64,000 nucleotides of DNA, taken from Yoonia sp. GPGPB17. Its GTDB lineage: Bacteria; Pseudomonadota; Alphaproteobacteria; Rhodobacterales; Rhodobacteraceae. A program made the translations under genes and the position numbers. Shown here piece by piece: positions 10,134-19,696 of this stretch. The notes under the pieces were generated by a model that was given only the letters and a program-made list of their open reading frames with translations, ran no database searches and was not told where the DNA came from. Position 1 is the stretch's first letter; each line of letters opens with the position of its first letter. The stretch covers positions 124,001 through 188,000 of the forward strand of contig NZ_JATACI010000002.1 in NCBI RefSeq assembly GCF_037892195.1. Direction: 5' to 3'.

Positions 10134-10160
10134 AGCACAGGACATCAAGAGAATTAAACA

Positions 10161-10187
10161 CCCCGCTGGACTACCCGGCGGGGTTTT
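10161..10187 (+). terminator. Rho-independent terminator of rpoH
   Basis: Stem CCCCGCTGG / CCGGCGGGG (one G-T pair) around a five-base loop, followed by TTTT at 10184-10187. Confidence 0.88.
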
Positions 10188-10253
10188 CATTTGTGGCTAA
10201 GCCTTTTCATTGCTGGGCCGTTAGGGCTAACATCCGCTAACAAGGAGACGGCT

Positions 10254-11228
10254 ATGAAACCACTTCGATGGGGCATCTTGGGTGCTGCAAACTTTGCTAA
10301 ACAGCATATGGCCCCCGCTATCCACGCCGCAAAGGGCGCAGAGTTGGTGGCCTTGGCCACATCAAATGCGGGGAAAGCCGCAGATTTCCAAGCTTTTGCG
10401 CCGCAATTGCGTATACATGACAGCTATGATGCACTGTTGGCCGACGCTGAAGTTGATGTAGTTTATGTTCCGCTGCCCAACCATTTGCATGTCGCATGGT
10501 CACTGAAGGCCATGGCCGCAGGCAAGCATGTGCTGTGCGAAAAGCCGATGACCCTGAAAGCCGATGAGTTCGATCAGTTGATCGCTGCGCGCGATCAATC
10601 GAACTTACTGGCGGCCGAGGCCTATATGATTGTGCATCATCCGCAGTTCCATCGGGCCAGGGAATTGGTGCAGGGTAACGCCATTGGCAAATTGGTCCAT
10701 GTTGATGCGACGTTCAGCTTTTTCAACGATGATATCACAAATATCCGCAATAAGCCTGAGGCGGGTGGCGGCGGTTTACGCGACATCGGGGTCTATACTT
10801 TCGGTGCGGCGCGTTTCGTGACGGGAGAGGAGCCAGAGGCGGTGCCCTATGCCAAGCTGCGTCGCGAAAACGATGTGGATGTTTTTGCCCAGGTTGCCGC
10901 TGATTTTCCGGGATTCAGCTATTCCGCCGTTGTTTCAATGCGCATGTTCCCGCGACAATCCATCACCTTTCATGGTGAAAAGGGGGTGCTGACCCTTACC
11001 TGCCCATTCAACGCAAATGTGTTTGATGCAGCGACCCTCACGTTAGAAAACGAGGCACAGACTGTTGTGACTGAGCGTTGGACCGGGGTGAATCAATACG
11101 TTCTACAGGTGGAAAACTTTTGCGGTTCGGTCCAAACTGGTGCCGCATACCAATGTACGCTTGAATTTTCGCGCGGCACGCAGCACATGATAGACATGAT
11201 TTTTGCAGCAGACGGATATTCTGCGTAG
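10254..11228 (+). CDS. Gfo/Idh/MocA family NAD(P)-dependent oxidoreductase
   Basis: 324 residues from ATG 10254 with AAGGAG upstream. The N-terminal Rossmann fold begins RWGILGAANFAKQHMAPA, and the family motif GKHVLCEKPMTL (about residues 91-102) holds the Glu-Lys-Pro of the cofactor/active site. The C-terminal alpha/beta half follows (GGGGLRDIGVYTFGAARF). It is related to trans-dihydrodiol and glucose-fructose oxidoreductase-like dehydrogenases; the sugar or polyol substrate is unknown. The next gene starts 7 bp downstream, so the two are probably cotranscribed. Confidence 0.88.
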   Translation: MKPLRWGILGAANFAKQHMAPAIHAAKGAELVALATSNAGKAADFQAFAPQLRIHDSYDALLADAEVDVVYVPLPNHLHVAWSLKAMAAGKHVLCEKPMTLKADEFDQLIAARDQSNLLAAEAYMIVHHPQFHRARELVQGNAIGKLVHVDATFSFFNDDITNIRNKPEAGGGGLRDIGVYTFGAARFVTGEEPEAVPYAKLRRENDVDVFAQVAADFPGFSYSAVVSMRMFPRQSITFHGEKGVLTLTCPFNANVFDAATLTLENEAQTVVTERWTGVNQYVLQVENFCGSVQTGAAYQCTLEFSRGTQHMIDMIFAADGYSA

Positions 11229-11234
11229 GAGAAA

Positions 11235-11525
11235 ATGATGGGACAGGATCAAGACCACTCCGACATTGATGTTGAGACAGACTACGAGAATATCTGGCTC
11301 CGCCTGTTGAATATGGTGATCATCGCTTTCCTGATGAGTATGGCCAGTACTCTATTGGGTTTGATGACCGTCGCGCAGTTCCTGATCATGGTGTTCAATA
11401 AGCGCGAACCGAATGAGCAACTGGCCGAGATGGGTACAACGATGGGTGTCTGGATGGCCAAAGCCGCGCGGTATCAGACCGCCGCAAGTGAAGTGAAGCC
11501 GTGGCCTTGGACAGAGTTGGACTAA
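11235..11525 (+). CDS. DUF4389 domain membrane protein
   Basis: 96 residues. An acidic N-terminus leads into one or two membrane helices (about residues 25-56, LLNMVIIAFLMSMASTLLGLMTVAQFLIMVF), then the DUF4389 signature (FNKREPNEQLAEMG...W at the C-terminus, KPWPWTELD). Function of the family is unknown. It begins 7 bp after the Gfo/Idh/MocA gene (an ATG ATG pair gives two possible starts, 11235 or 11238). Its stop overlaps the stop of the convergent acetyltransferase by 4 bp. Confidence 0.8.
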   Translation: MMGQDQDHSDIDVETDYENIWLRLLNMVIIAFLMSMASTLLGLMTVAQFLIMVFNKREPNEQLAEMGTTMGVWMAKAARYQTAASEVKPWPWTELD

Positions 11526-12004
11526 CCGCCCAGATTTAACCTGAGTATGTTTTGTGGCCCCGCATCACCGTAGGGCCATTCCTTGCCCGTATCGCCAAAC
11601 CCACCGGCCAGATACACCTTACGCGCACGTGGGTTCTGCAAGTTCACGGTTAAGAAAACCGCCGTCGCATGTGGGTAGTGATCCGAAAGATAGCTCTGCA
11701 GTTGTTTGCAACAGGCAGTCGCGATGCCGCGGCCCTGCATCTGCTGATCAATCAGGAACGTCCGCAGGCCTGGTGTGTCAGGCCGCGCAAACGCGTATGC
11801 GCGGTGATAGCCATTGTCGATCCGAAACATGCCGACAACCTGCCCGTTGAGCAGGATCACATGGATATCCAGGTCGGGTTCCGGATTGTCGATCACCTCA
11901 AACGGTTGGCCTGAAAACATGACCTGATCATCTGTCACACGAACGTCGCGCAGGGCCCCGGTCAGTTCAGGCGTGAGCGGCGAAAGTGTGACCTTGTCGG
12001 TCAC
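11522..12004 (-). CDS. GNAT family N-acetyltransferase
   Basis: 160 residues from a GTG at 12004 whose bases overlap the pepF stop (GTGA), so translation is probably coupled to pepF. The acetyl-CoA loop is QQMQGRGIATACCKQLQSYL (about residues 87-106), followed by VNLQNPRARKVYLAGGF. The substrate is unknown. The GNAT fold is confident; the functional assignment is general only. Confidence 0.85.
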   Translation of the reverse strand: MTDKVTLSPLTPELTGALRDVRVTDDQVMFSGQPFEVIDNPEPDLDIHVILLNGQVVGMFRIDNGYHRAYAFARPDTPGLRTFLIDQQMQGRGIATACCKQLQSYLSDHYPHATAVFLTVNLQNPRARKVYLAGGFGDTGKEWPYGDAGPQNILRLNLGG

Positions 12005-13817
12005 TCTTCCATCGCTTCCAATTCGTCGATCATGCCGCTGATCATTGACAACCCCTTGTCCCAGAACTTGGGATCAGACGCGTCAAGCCCGAATGGTGCC
12101 AGCAATTCCTTGTGATGCTTCGATCCGCCAGCGCGCAGCATGTCGAAGTATTTCTCGCGGAAGTCGGAATCACCCTCGGCATAGACTGCATAGAGCGCGT
12201 TCACGAGGCCATCGCCAAAGGCGTAAGCATAGACGTAGAAGGGTGAATGCACAAAGTGCGGGATATAGGCCCAGAAGGTCTCATATCCGTCGGCAAAATC
12301 GAAGACAGGACCAAGGCTTTCGGCCTGCACCGACATCCAGAGAGCGTTGATGTCGTTCGGTGTCAATTCACCTTCGGCGCGAGCGGCATGGAGTTTGCAT
12401 TCGAAGTCGTAGAAGGCGATTTGGCGGACCACCGTGTTGATCATGTCCTCGACCTTGAAGCGAGCAGGATCTTGCGTTCTTCTTTGGTCTGCGCCCCGTC
12501 CAGCAGTTTCTGGAAGGTCAGCATCTCGCCAAAGACAGAGGCTGTTTCCGCAAGAGTCAGCGGGGTGGACGAGAGCAACTCACCTTGTTCGGCAGCCAGC
12601 ACCTGATGCACGCCGTGCCCCAATTCATGCGCCAAGGTCATGACATCACGCGGTTTTCCCAGATAGTTCAGCATCACGTAGGGGTGTACAGGCGTCACCG
12701 TGGGGTGAGCAAAGGCGCCTGGCGCCTTGCCCGGCTTCACAGCGGCGTCGATCCAGCCATCCGTGAAAAACGGCTTGGCGATCTCGGCCATTTTGGGATC
12801 AAACTCGGCATAAGCTTGCATGACTGTATCGGTCGCCTCATCCCAATTGACGATCTTGTCGCTTTCCATTGGCAAAGGCGCATTCCGGTCCCAGACTTGC
12901 ATCCGATCCAGCCCCATCCATTTGGCTTTCAGCGCGTAATAGCGATGGGACAGCCGCGGGTAGGCCGCGACAACAGCGTTGCGCAAGGCCTCGACGACTT
13001 CGGCCTCAACGTGGTTCGACAGGTGCCGCCCGGTTTGGGGCGTGGGCATCTTGCGCCAGCGATCTTCGATCTCTTTTTCCTTGGCGAGCGTATTGTGGAC
13101 GCGCGAGAAGATCTTGATGTTTTCCTCAAAAACAGCAGCGAGCGCATGGGTCGCGGCCTCGCGTTTGCTGCGGTCTTGTTCCGTGAGCAGATTGAGTGTG
13201 GCTTCGAGGTTGAGGGTCGCGCCATCAACCGTGAATTCCAGGCCAGCCATGGTTTCATCGAACAAACGGTTCCACGCGGCTGACCCAACAGTCGACTGAT
13301 CATGCAGAAACTTTTCCAGCTCGTCTGACAACTGGTGGGGCTTCATTGCGCGCATGCGGTCAAAGACGGGTTTGTAACGCGCGAGATCTGCATTGATGGC
13401 AAGGAGGCCGTTGAGATGGTCATCTTCGAGCCGGTTGAACTCGAGCCCGTAAAACACCAATGGTGTGGTATAGGCGGTGATCTTGTCCTGGCAGTCCGCC
13501 ATGAACTTGGCGCGGTCACTGTCGGTAGTGCATTGGTAGTACCGCAGACCGGCAAAGGACATGATCCGCCCTGCAATGACGTCGATGTGTTCGTAGCGTT
13601 TGACGGCGCCCAGCAGACCAGCGGCATCCAATTCAGCAAGTTTGCCTTCGAACGTCGCAGCGAAATCTGCACACTCTTTTTCAAGCCATGCCATGTCCTG
13701 GGTGATTTCGGGACCATCAGTGGTTGGGTAAAGATCGCTCAGGTCCCATTCGGGTAGATTTCCAAGGTCCTTTCCGCCGCTGGTGTTGGCATCAAAGACG
13801 GGCTGAGGATGTTGCAT
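12001..13817 (-). CDS. pepF: Oligoendopeptidase F, M3 family (frameshift near 12457)
   Basis: About 605 residues after repair. A zinc metallopeptidase that degrades oligopeptides in the cytoplasm; the HExxH motif is TLAHELGHGVHQ and the family C-terminus is GYETFWAYIPHFVHSPFYVYAYAFG. Start ATG 13817 is chosen over 13835 because AAAGG lies 7 bases upstream. The reading frame breaks in KEERKILLAS/KVEDMINTVVRQ: the DNA at 12457-12461 (GCTTC on the gene strand) is one base short. A GCCGGC giving Ala-Gly would repair it. Both halves are otherwise uninterrupted, so this looks like a sequence error rather than decay. Confidence 0.9.
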
Positions 13818-13880
13818 CGGGGGACCTTTCATCAAATGTTATGAAGAACATAGGTGGGGTTGCCACTGGTGAAAAGCCCG

Positions 13881-15470
13881 TCAGCCATAGGTTGCCAACA
13901 ACTCTTTGAGATCGTCTAAAGTATTGGCTTCGTCCACCGGCTTGTCCCGACGCCAGCGTAGCATGCGGGGGAACCGCAAGGCCACGCCTGATTTGTGACG
14001 CTGGCTGGCTTGGATGCCTTCAAAAGCAATCTCAAAGACGAGCTCGGGCGGGACCTGCCGGACCGGGCCAAAGCGCTGGAGCGTGTTCTTGCGGACCCAA
14101 GCGGTGATTTCGCGGAACTCCTTGTCGGTCAGGCCGGAATAGGCCTTGGTGAAAGGCACCAGATCGTTGCCGTTACGCACCGCGAATGTGTAGTCGGTAA
14201 ACAGGTTCGCACGCCGCCCATGCCCGGCTTGCGCGTAGATCATCACGGCGTCGATGGTCAGCGGATCGATCTTCCACTTCCACCAATCGCCACGTTTGCG
14301 CCCTGACAGGTAGGGGCTGTCCAGCCGTTTGAGCATCAGACCCTCGGCGTTGAGGCTGCGGGATTCGTCACGTGCGGCGCTCAGATCGTCCCATGTCTGG
14401 AAGGGCACGGAGGCCGAGAGGCGGAGCGGGGCTGTATGTGGGACCTCTTTGATGAGTGATTGGAGCTTTTCGCGGCGTTCTTTCAACGCGGTCTCGCGCA
14501 TGTCCTTGCCTTGGTGTTCTAGAAGGTCATAGGCCATCAAGATCACTGGGGCCTCGGTGAGCAGTTTCTTGGGCACGGTCTTACGCCCGATCCGTTTTTG
14601 CAGCGCGTTGAATGACAGCGGTTTGTCATCTGCAAAAGCCAGCACCTCGCCATCGATCACCGTGCCGTCCGGCAGGTAATCGCGCAGCTGTCCGAATTCG
14701 GGGAAGCGGTCGGTCATCAGGTCTTCGCCGCGCGACCACAGGTGGTGCTCAGCCCCGCGCACAATCAACTGCCCGCGGATGCCGTCCCATTTGCGTTCGG
14801 CATTCCAGTCGGTGATGGGGCCGAGGTCGTCGAAACTGTCGAGTTGGTAGGCCAGATAGAAAGGGTAGGGGCGCGATAGGTCGGCGGTGGGGTCGTCGGC
14901 CTCGATCAGCGTTTCCCACGTCGTGGTGTCCGGGGTCCAGCTGCCCATCAGCTTGTGGGTCAGTTGTGGTTCGGGTTGGCCTGTTGCTTGTGCCAGCGCG
15001 CGGGTGATCAGTTTTGCGCTAACGCCGATCCGAAAACCGCCGGTGAGCAGTTTGGTGAACAGGAAACGCTCGGTGCTGGGCAGGCTGTTCCATGCGTCCA
15101 GAATACCTGCTTTGCGATCTTCGTCTTCCAACGCGGAAAGCGACTTGATGTAGGTGATCCAGTGGGTGAGCGTTTGATCTTCGCTGTCGGTCGCGGGTGG
15201 TAGCACCAGCGCAATCGTTTCGGCCAGATCACCGACCATGCTATAGCTTTCCTCGAACAGCCAATCGGGCAGTCCTGCGACCTCTGCCGCCCATTCGCGC
15301 AGCCGCGTGGCAGTGATTGTTCTCTTTGGCCTGCGTCCCGTAAACAAGGCGATTGTCCAAAGACGATCTTCCGGGTTGGCGGTTTGAAAGTAATCGGCCA
15401 GCGCTGCGACCTTTACGGAGGTTTTGGTGCTTTCGTCGATGCGGGTGAAGAGCGTGGCGAAATCTTTCAT
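13881..15470 (-). CDS. ATP-dependent DNA ligase of the cisplatin-response/PP_1105 type
   Basis: 529 residues. The adenylation motif is KWDGIRG (about residues 227-233, Lys nucleophile), followed by the other nucleotidyltransferase motifs: DGEVLAF, GLMLKRLDSPYLSGRKRGDWWKWK, and an OB-fold C-terminus ending in ALRFPRMLRWRRDK. An N-terminal DNA-binding domain of about 200 residues precedes the catalytic core. This matches the bacterial ligase family that travels with an MBL exonuclease, an Lhr-type helicase and a metallophosphoesterase in a DNA-repair cluster. Here only the exonuclease accompanies it: the exonuclease stop overlaps this ATG (ATGA), so the pair is translationally coupled. Confidence 0.93.
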   Translation of the reverse strand: MKDFATLFTRIDESTKTSVKVAALADYFQTANPEDRLWTIALFTGRRPKRTITATRLREWAAEVAGLPDWLFEESYSMVGDLAETIALVLPPATDSEDQTLTHWITYIKSLSALEDEDRKAGILDAWNSLPSTERFLFTKLLTGGFRIGVSAKLITRALAQATGQPEPQLTHKLMGSWTPDTTTWETLIEADDPTADLSRPYPFYLAYQLDSFDDLGPITDWNAERKWDGIRGQLIVRGAEHHLWSRGEDLMTDRFPEFGQLRDYLPDGTVIDGEVLAFADDKPLSFNALQKRIGRKTVPKKLLTEAPVILMAYDLLEHQGKDMRETALKERREKLQSLIKEVPHTAPLRLSASVPFQTWDDLSAARDESRSLNAEGLMLKRLDSPYLSGRKRGDWWKWKIDPLTIDAVMIYAQAGHGRRANLFTDYTFAVRNGNDLVPFTKAYSGLTDKEFREITAWVRKNTLQRFGPVRQVPPELVFEIAFEGIQASQRHKSGVALRFPRMLRWRRDKPVDEANTLDDLKELLATYG

Positions 15471-16480
15471 GTCTCGGGCTCATCCGCTTGGTCGAACCCT
15501 TCACCGTGATAGTCGGTGCTGACGATATGGGCATCATAACCTTGGCTGCTCAGCCATTTCTGGAAGGCAGAGGTGTAGCCGTGGGTGGCGAAGATTTTGG
15601 TGGCGCCTGTCGCTTTGATCGCATCGTTCAATCCTTCCCAATCCGCATGATCCGATACAATGAACCCCCGATCCGCTGCGCGTCTGCGGCGGACACCGCG
15701 CAAGGCCATCCAGCCGCTGGCGAGGGCGGTTGATGCTGGCCCAAACCGCCGCGCCCATGTGGTGCCGAACGCGCTGGGTGTGGCAAGGACCAACGCGCCG
15801 GGGTGGGTTTTGTGGGAGACATCTGCGGTGACCAGGGTCGTTTCAGGGAGGGCGAAACCTTGTTCGCGCAGGACGGCATTGGTGTTTTCGATGGCGCCAT
15901 GTGTCAGGATTGGGCCGATGTCGGGGTTCACGGTTTTCAGCAGGCGCTGGGCTTTTCCGAGGGCATAGGCGCCTAAAATAGATGTGCGTCCGGCGGCAGC
16001 GTTTGCGGCCCACCAGTCATTGATTTGCCGGGTCAGGATATCTTCGGGCGTCCATTTGAAGATAGGCAGGCCAAAGGTGCACTCGGTGATGAAGGCGTGG
16101 CATTTGACCGGTTCAAACGGTTCAGACAGGCCGTCTGCGACGGTCTTATAGTCGCCCGAAACAACCCAGACCTCGCCTTTCACCTCAACCCTGATCTGGG
16201 CCGACCCGGGAACGTGGCCTGCGGGGTGGAACGAGACTTGCGCACCGCCGATCTGGATCACTTCGCCGTAATTGACAGCGTCCAATGTGATCTCACCCAA
16301 CCGGTGCTGCATCACCGGCGCGGTTCCTGTGGTCGCCATATAACGCCCCATCCCCGGGCGCGCATGGTCGCTATGTCCATGGGTGACCAGCGCGCGATCC
16401 ACTGGTTTCCACGGATCAATGTAGAAATCGCCTGCAGGGCAGTAGATCCCCTGATCAGTAAAAGTCAGAACGTTGGCCAT
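15467..16480 (-). CDS. Ligase-associated MBL-fold DNA exonuclease
   Basis: 337 residues from ATG 16480. The metallo-beta-lactamase zinc motif HGHSDHA (about residues 32-38) is present, followed by HPAGHVPGSAQIRV and the beta-CASP-like features SDHADW and THGYTSAFQKWL. The protein belongs to the mRNA 3-prime-end-processing-factor-like group known as ligase-associated exonuclease, which trims DNA ends for the partner ligase. It overlaps the ligase start by 4 bp. Upstream, a divergent promoter region separates it from ilvA at 16582. Confidence 0.92.
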   Translation of the reverse strand: MANVLTFTDQGIYCPAGDFYIDPWKPVDRALVTHGHSDHARPGMGRYMATTGTAPVMQHRLGEITLDAVNYGEVIQIGGAQVSFHPAGHVPGSAQIRVEVKGEVWVVSGDYKTVADGLSEPFEPVKCHAFITECTFGLPIFKWTPEDILTRQINDWWAANAAAGRTSILGAYALGKAQRLLKTVNPDIGPILTHGAIENTNAVLREQGFALPETTLVTADVSHKTHPGALVLATPSAFGTTWARRFGPASTALASGWMALRGVRRRRAADRGFIVSDHADWEGLNDAIKATGATKIFATHGYTSAFQKWLSSQGYDAHIVSTDYHGEGFDQADEPET

Positions 16481-16581
16481 GGTCTGACTATAGAGCGCTA
16501 TGCCCAGACGCCAATGGGGGTGGGTTTCGCCCCTCTTAAGGTGTAACAGCGCAGGGCGAGCATGACTAAAAGAGGTGGCCG

Positions 16582-17796
16582 ATGGCCCTTGATCCAGCGC
16601 TGATCCTAGAGACTTATGAGGCAATCAAACCTGCGACCATGCGCACGCCAACGGTCCATGCCGCCCGGCTGTCGTTGCATCTGGGTATTGATCTCTACCT
16701 CAAGCTGGAGAACTTGCAGCACACCAATGCCTTTAAGGCACGCGGCGCTCTGGCGAAACTGCTGACACTGAGTGATGCAGAGCGCGCCGCCGGGGTGATC
16801 GCTTGTAGTGCGGGCAATCACGCACAGGGTGTGGCCTATCATGCCAGCCGGTTGGGCATTCCTGCCGTTATTGTGATGCCGGAGGCGACGCCCTTCAATA
16901 AGGTCAAGCGGACCAAGGATTTCGGGGCAGACGTCGTGCTACACGGCAACGGTTTTGACGAAAGTGTACAGTTCACGCTCGATATGGCGGCGGAAAAGGG
17001 GATGACATTTGTCCACCCTTTCGATGATCCGGTTGTGGCGGCAGGGCAGGGCACCGTAGCGCTGGAAATGCTGGAACAAGTACCTGATCTGGATGTGATT
17101 GTGGTGCCGGTTGGCGGGGGTGGCCTGATCGCGGGAATGGTTGTGGCGGCAAAATCGTTAAAACCGAAGGTGCAGGTGATTGGGGCGCAGGCGGCTAATT
17201 TCGATGCGGTGAAGGCGCAGTTTGATCAGGTCGGCACAAACTTTGGCGGATTCACCTTGGCCGAAGGGATTGCGGTGCGTGCGCCTGCACCGGCCAACCT
17301 TGCCGTGATCAAGACGCATGTGGACCGGGTTGAGACCGCGACAGAGGCTGAGATTGAAGCCGCGGTGTTTGACCTGTTGTCTTACGAAAAAATCGTGGCA
17401 GAAGGGGCTGCTGGCGCGGGCCTTGCGATTATCGAAAAGCATGCAAAAGACTTGCAGGGTAAGAAAGTTGGTCTGGTCATCTGCGGCGGCAACATTGATT
17501 CACGCCTGCTTTCAACGCTGATTCTACGTGGGCTCGTCCGCGATGGTCGTATCACGCGCCTGACGTTTGAAATTGATGATACGCCCGGCCAGCTCTCGGA
17601 TATCTCGCGGATTATTGGAGGGGCGGGCGCCAATGTGATCGAGGTAATCCACCAGAGGATGATGCAATCCGTGTCATTGAAACAAGCCGAGCTGGAGATT
17701 GTGATCGAGGCCCGCGATCAGCAACATGTGGCGGACACAGTTGGTCAGTTACGCAGCGCGGGATTCAAAGTGCGTGCCGATAGCGAACTGGGCTAA
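16582..17796 (+). CDS. ilvA: Threonine ammonia-lyase (threonine dehydratase)
   Basis: 404 residues. A PLP fold type II enzyme: LENLQHTNAFKARGAL carries the Schiff-base Lys, SAGNHAQGVAYHA is the cofactor loop, and VGGGGLIAG binds the phosphate. A C-terminal ACT domain (LTFEIDDTPGQLSDISRII..., from about residue 325) gives allosteric control. It converts threonine to 2-oxobutanoate and ammonia for isoleucine synthesis; serine dehydration is a possible side activity. The single ACT domain and length fit the shorter IlvA/TdcB-like class. GGTGG lies about 10 bases before the ATG. It ends in a 4-bp stop overlap with the convergent hydrolase. Confidence 0.9.
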   Translation: MALDPALILETYEAIKPATMRTPTVHAARLSLHLGIDLYLKLENLQHTNAFKARGALAKLLTLSDAERAAGVIACSAGNHAQGVAYHASRLGIPAVIVMPEATPFNKVKRTKDFGADVVLHGNGFDESVQFTLDMAAEKGMTFVHPFDDPVVAAGQGTVALEMLEQVPDLDVIVVPVGGGGLIAGMVVAAKSLKPKVQVIGAQAANFDAVKAQFDQVGTNFGGFTLAEGIAVRAPAPANLAVIKTHVDRVETATEAEIEAAVFDLLSYEKIVAEGAAGAGLAIIEKHAKDLQGKKVGLVICGGNIDSRLLSTLILRGLVRDGRITRLTFEIDDTPGQLSDISRIIGGAGANVIEVIHQRMMQSVSLKQAELEIVIEARDQQHVADTVGQLRSAGFKVRADSELG

Positions 17797-18740
17797 GCCG
17801 CCTGCGCCAACTGCGCCTCAAAGAACGCGGCCGTTTCGTCGAAGATCATATTGCGCATCTCCGGCGTATCCATCAGCATCTCATGCTTGCCGTCTTTGAT
17901 GACGCGCAGCACGCCATCAGGCCAATCTTTCATGCGGGCGCGAATGCGGAAAGGATCGACGATAGCCTCTTCAGTACCCAGATACGTCAGGCAGGGAACG
18001 CGCGGAGCGGGCAGTGTGCTAAGCCGGTGCATTTCGCGCAGAGACGTGTTGAGCCACCGCAACGAAGGGCCACCAAGGCCAAGATCGGGGTGCCGACGCA
18101 ACTGATCACCGAACATCGCCCACATGGCGGGGTCGTTGGTCAGGGTATTCTCTTCAAAACTGGCGCGTAAGGCATAGCCTTCTTCAAACTGGCCGGGGGC
18201 GATGGATTGATCGAAGCCCAAAGGTTTGCTGACCGTCGAAAGCCCCCATGCAAGGGGGCGCAGTGCGGCAGCCATTTGCACGCCCCACATCGGCGCCGAG
18301 AACATGACGCCCTGCACGTCGAGCCCTTCATGTAAGGATCGCAGTCCGATGCAGCCGCCCATGGAATGCGCGAGCATGAAATAAGGGCGGGGCAAGCCCA
18401 CCTCTTGCGCGTAAGCCATGGTCGCTGCCACGTCGTGTTGGTAGTCGGCAAAGTCGCCAACATGGCCAATGGCTCGGTTCGGGGTCATCCGGTCAGCGAT
18501 ACCTTGCCCGCGCCAGTCGATCGCCAGACTTGCAAAACCACGGTCCTGAAACGCTTGCGCGGCTATTCCGTATTTTTCGACAAACTCTGTGCGGCCCGGA
18601 AAGATCAGAATGGTGCCTTTGGCGTTCGCCAGATTCCAATGGCCCACGCGAATACGCAGCCCATCAGATGTCGTCAGCCAATGGGCAGCCCCGCCTGCAG
18701 GCCCGCCTGCGATCTCTTCAAAAAGGGGGGCTGCTTGCAT
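17793..18740 (-). CDS. Alpha/beta hydrolase (lysophospholipase/monoacylglycerol lipase type)
   Basis: 315 residues. The nucleophile elbow is AHSMGGCIG (about residues 122-130), the oxyanion region is IFPGRTEFVEKY, and the acid and base are likely Asp in EEAIVDPFRIRARM and His in KDGKHEMLMD. DWRGQGIADR is the conserved strand-loop of this Serine aminopeptidase/Hydrolase_4 family (PldB-like). There is no signal peptide, so it is cytoplasmic or peripheral. The ATG at 18740 lies 2 bp after the stop of the SCP2 protein gene on the same strand, so the two are cotranscribed. Confidence 0.88.
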   Translation of the reverse strand: MQAAPLFEEIAGGPAGGAAHWLTTSDGLRIRVGHWNLANAKGTILIFPGRTEFVEKYGIAAQAFQDRGFASLAIDWRGQGIADRMTPNRAIGHVGDFADYQHDVAATMAYAQEVGLPRPYFMLAHSMGGCIGLRSLHEGLDVQGVMFSAPMWGVQMAAALRPLAWGLSTVSKPLGFDQSIAPGQFEEGYALRASFEENTLTNDPAMWAMFGDQLRRHPDLGLGGPSLRWLNTSLREMHRLSTLPAPRVPCLTYLGTEEAIVDPFRIRARMKDWPDGVLRVIKDGKHEMLMDTPEMRNMIFDETAAFFEAQLAQAA

Positions 18741-18742
18741 GA

Positions 18743-19033
18743 TCAGGACAATACGCCGGAAAGCTTCATGGCCTGGCCCATGTCGCCGTCCACTTTAAGC
18801 TTACCAGTCATGAAAGCGGTGGTTGGGTTCATCTCGCCGTCGAGGATCGCTTTGAAAACATCCGTCGACGCGGTCAGTGTGACATCTGCGTCGTCATCGC
18901 TGGCGCGCGCACCGTCACTGTCGATGATGATGCTGCCTTCATCTTCGATTGCAAATTTTGCAGTACCGTCAAAGCCTGCGCCATCCATCTTGTCATTCAG
19001 TTGGGCGACAGCTTCTGTCACAACATCACTCAT
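18743..19033 (-). CDS. SCP2 sterol-binding domain protein
   Basis: 96 residues, consisting of one SCP2 domain: NDKMDGAGFDGTAKFAIEDE at the start and AFMTGKLKVDGDMGQAMKL at the end, the latter being the most conserved family segment. These small stand-alone proteins bind hydrophobic ligands (lipids or acyl-CoA). It sits immediately upstream of, and on the same strand as, a lipase-like hydrolase, which suggests a shared role in lipid metabolism (inference). Confidence 0.88.
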   Translation of the reverse strand: MSDVVTEAVAQLNDKMDGAGFDGTAKFAIEDEGSIIIDSDGARASDDDADVTLTASTDVFKAILDGEMNPTTAFMTGKLKVDGDMGQAMKLSGVLS

Positions 19034-19086
19034 TTTTTCGTCCTCTATCTTTGATGTGACTGCGCGGCTCTGGTGTTGTCCGCACA

Positions 19087-19665
19087 GTGCGCTACATTAC
19101 CGTTATGGGTATGCAGACACATCGCTTCAAATGTATCGTTACGGCACTTTGTTTTGCAGTCGGGTTTTCCTTACCGGTCTACGCGCAGCAAACGACGTTG
19201 GATGAACTTTATCAAGAGCTGGCTGACGCAGACGAGAGCACATATGCGCGCATTGAAGGGCAGATTATTGCGCAATGGGAAAAAAGCGGCTCTGCCGCGA
19301 TGGATCTGTTGTTGCGCCGTGGCAAAGAGGCACTGGAAGATGGTCAGCCGGATGCAGCGGTGGAGCATTTCACGGCTTTGGTCGATCATGCGCCGGATTT
19401 TGCCGAAGGGTATTACGGGCGCGCCTCGTCTTATTATTTGTTGGGTTTGACGGGTCCTGCGCTGGATGACATCCGTCAGGCCTTAACGATCAATCCCCGC
19501 CATTTCGAGGCGATGCGCGGCTTGGCCATTATCATGGAGGAACTGGAGCGCCCCGATGACGCGCTGGAACTCTATGAGATGATCTTGATCATGAACCCAA
19601 ACTCTCAAGAGGTGCTGGGCGCAGTGGACCGTTTGAATTTGCAGCTAGAGGGGCAGGCGCTCTAG
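19087..19665 (+). CDS. Exported tetratricopeptide-repeat protein
   Basis: 192 residues with the listed start; ATGs at 19105 and 19111 are alternatives and would place the signal peptide (CIVTALCFAVGFSLPVYAQ, cleavage after AQA-type site) more typically. Three TPR-like helical pairs follow: LLLRRGKEALEDGQPDAAVEHFTALVDHAP, FAEGYYGRASSYYLLGLTGPALDDIRQAL, and FEAMRGLAIIMEELERPDDALELYEMIL. It is probably periplasmic and acts as a protein-interaction scaffold. It precedes the helicase gene by about 30 bp. Confidence 0.8.
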   Translation: MRYITVMGMQTHRFKCIVTALCFAVGFSLPVYAQQTTLDELYQELADADESTYARIEGQIIAQWEKSGSAAMDLLLRRGKEALEDGQPDAAVEHFTALVDHAPDFAEGYYGRASSYYLLGLTGPALDDIRQALTINPRHFEAMRGLAIIMEELERPDDALELYEMILIMNPNSQEVLGAVDRLNLQLEGQAL

Positions 19666-19696
19666 GCGTTTGGCCCCCTGAGTTTCGGGGAATGAT

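Noticed and set aside
10196-10202. GCTAAGC just after the rpoH terminator
   Set aside because: Non-coding, so there is no frame to test whether it replaces GCCGGC.
17789-17797. CTAA overlap of the ilvA and hydrolase stop codons as a corrupted motif
   Set aside because: Four-base overlap of convergent stops is common and both proteins end at normal family lengths.
18014-18024. GCTAAGC within the alpha/beta hydrolase gene
   Set aside because: It is in frame and encodes the sensible HRLSTLP, so it is probably natural and not a corrupted GCCGGC.
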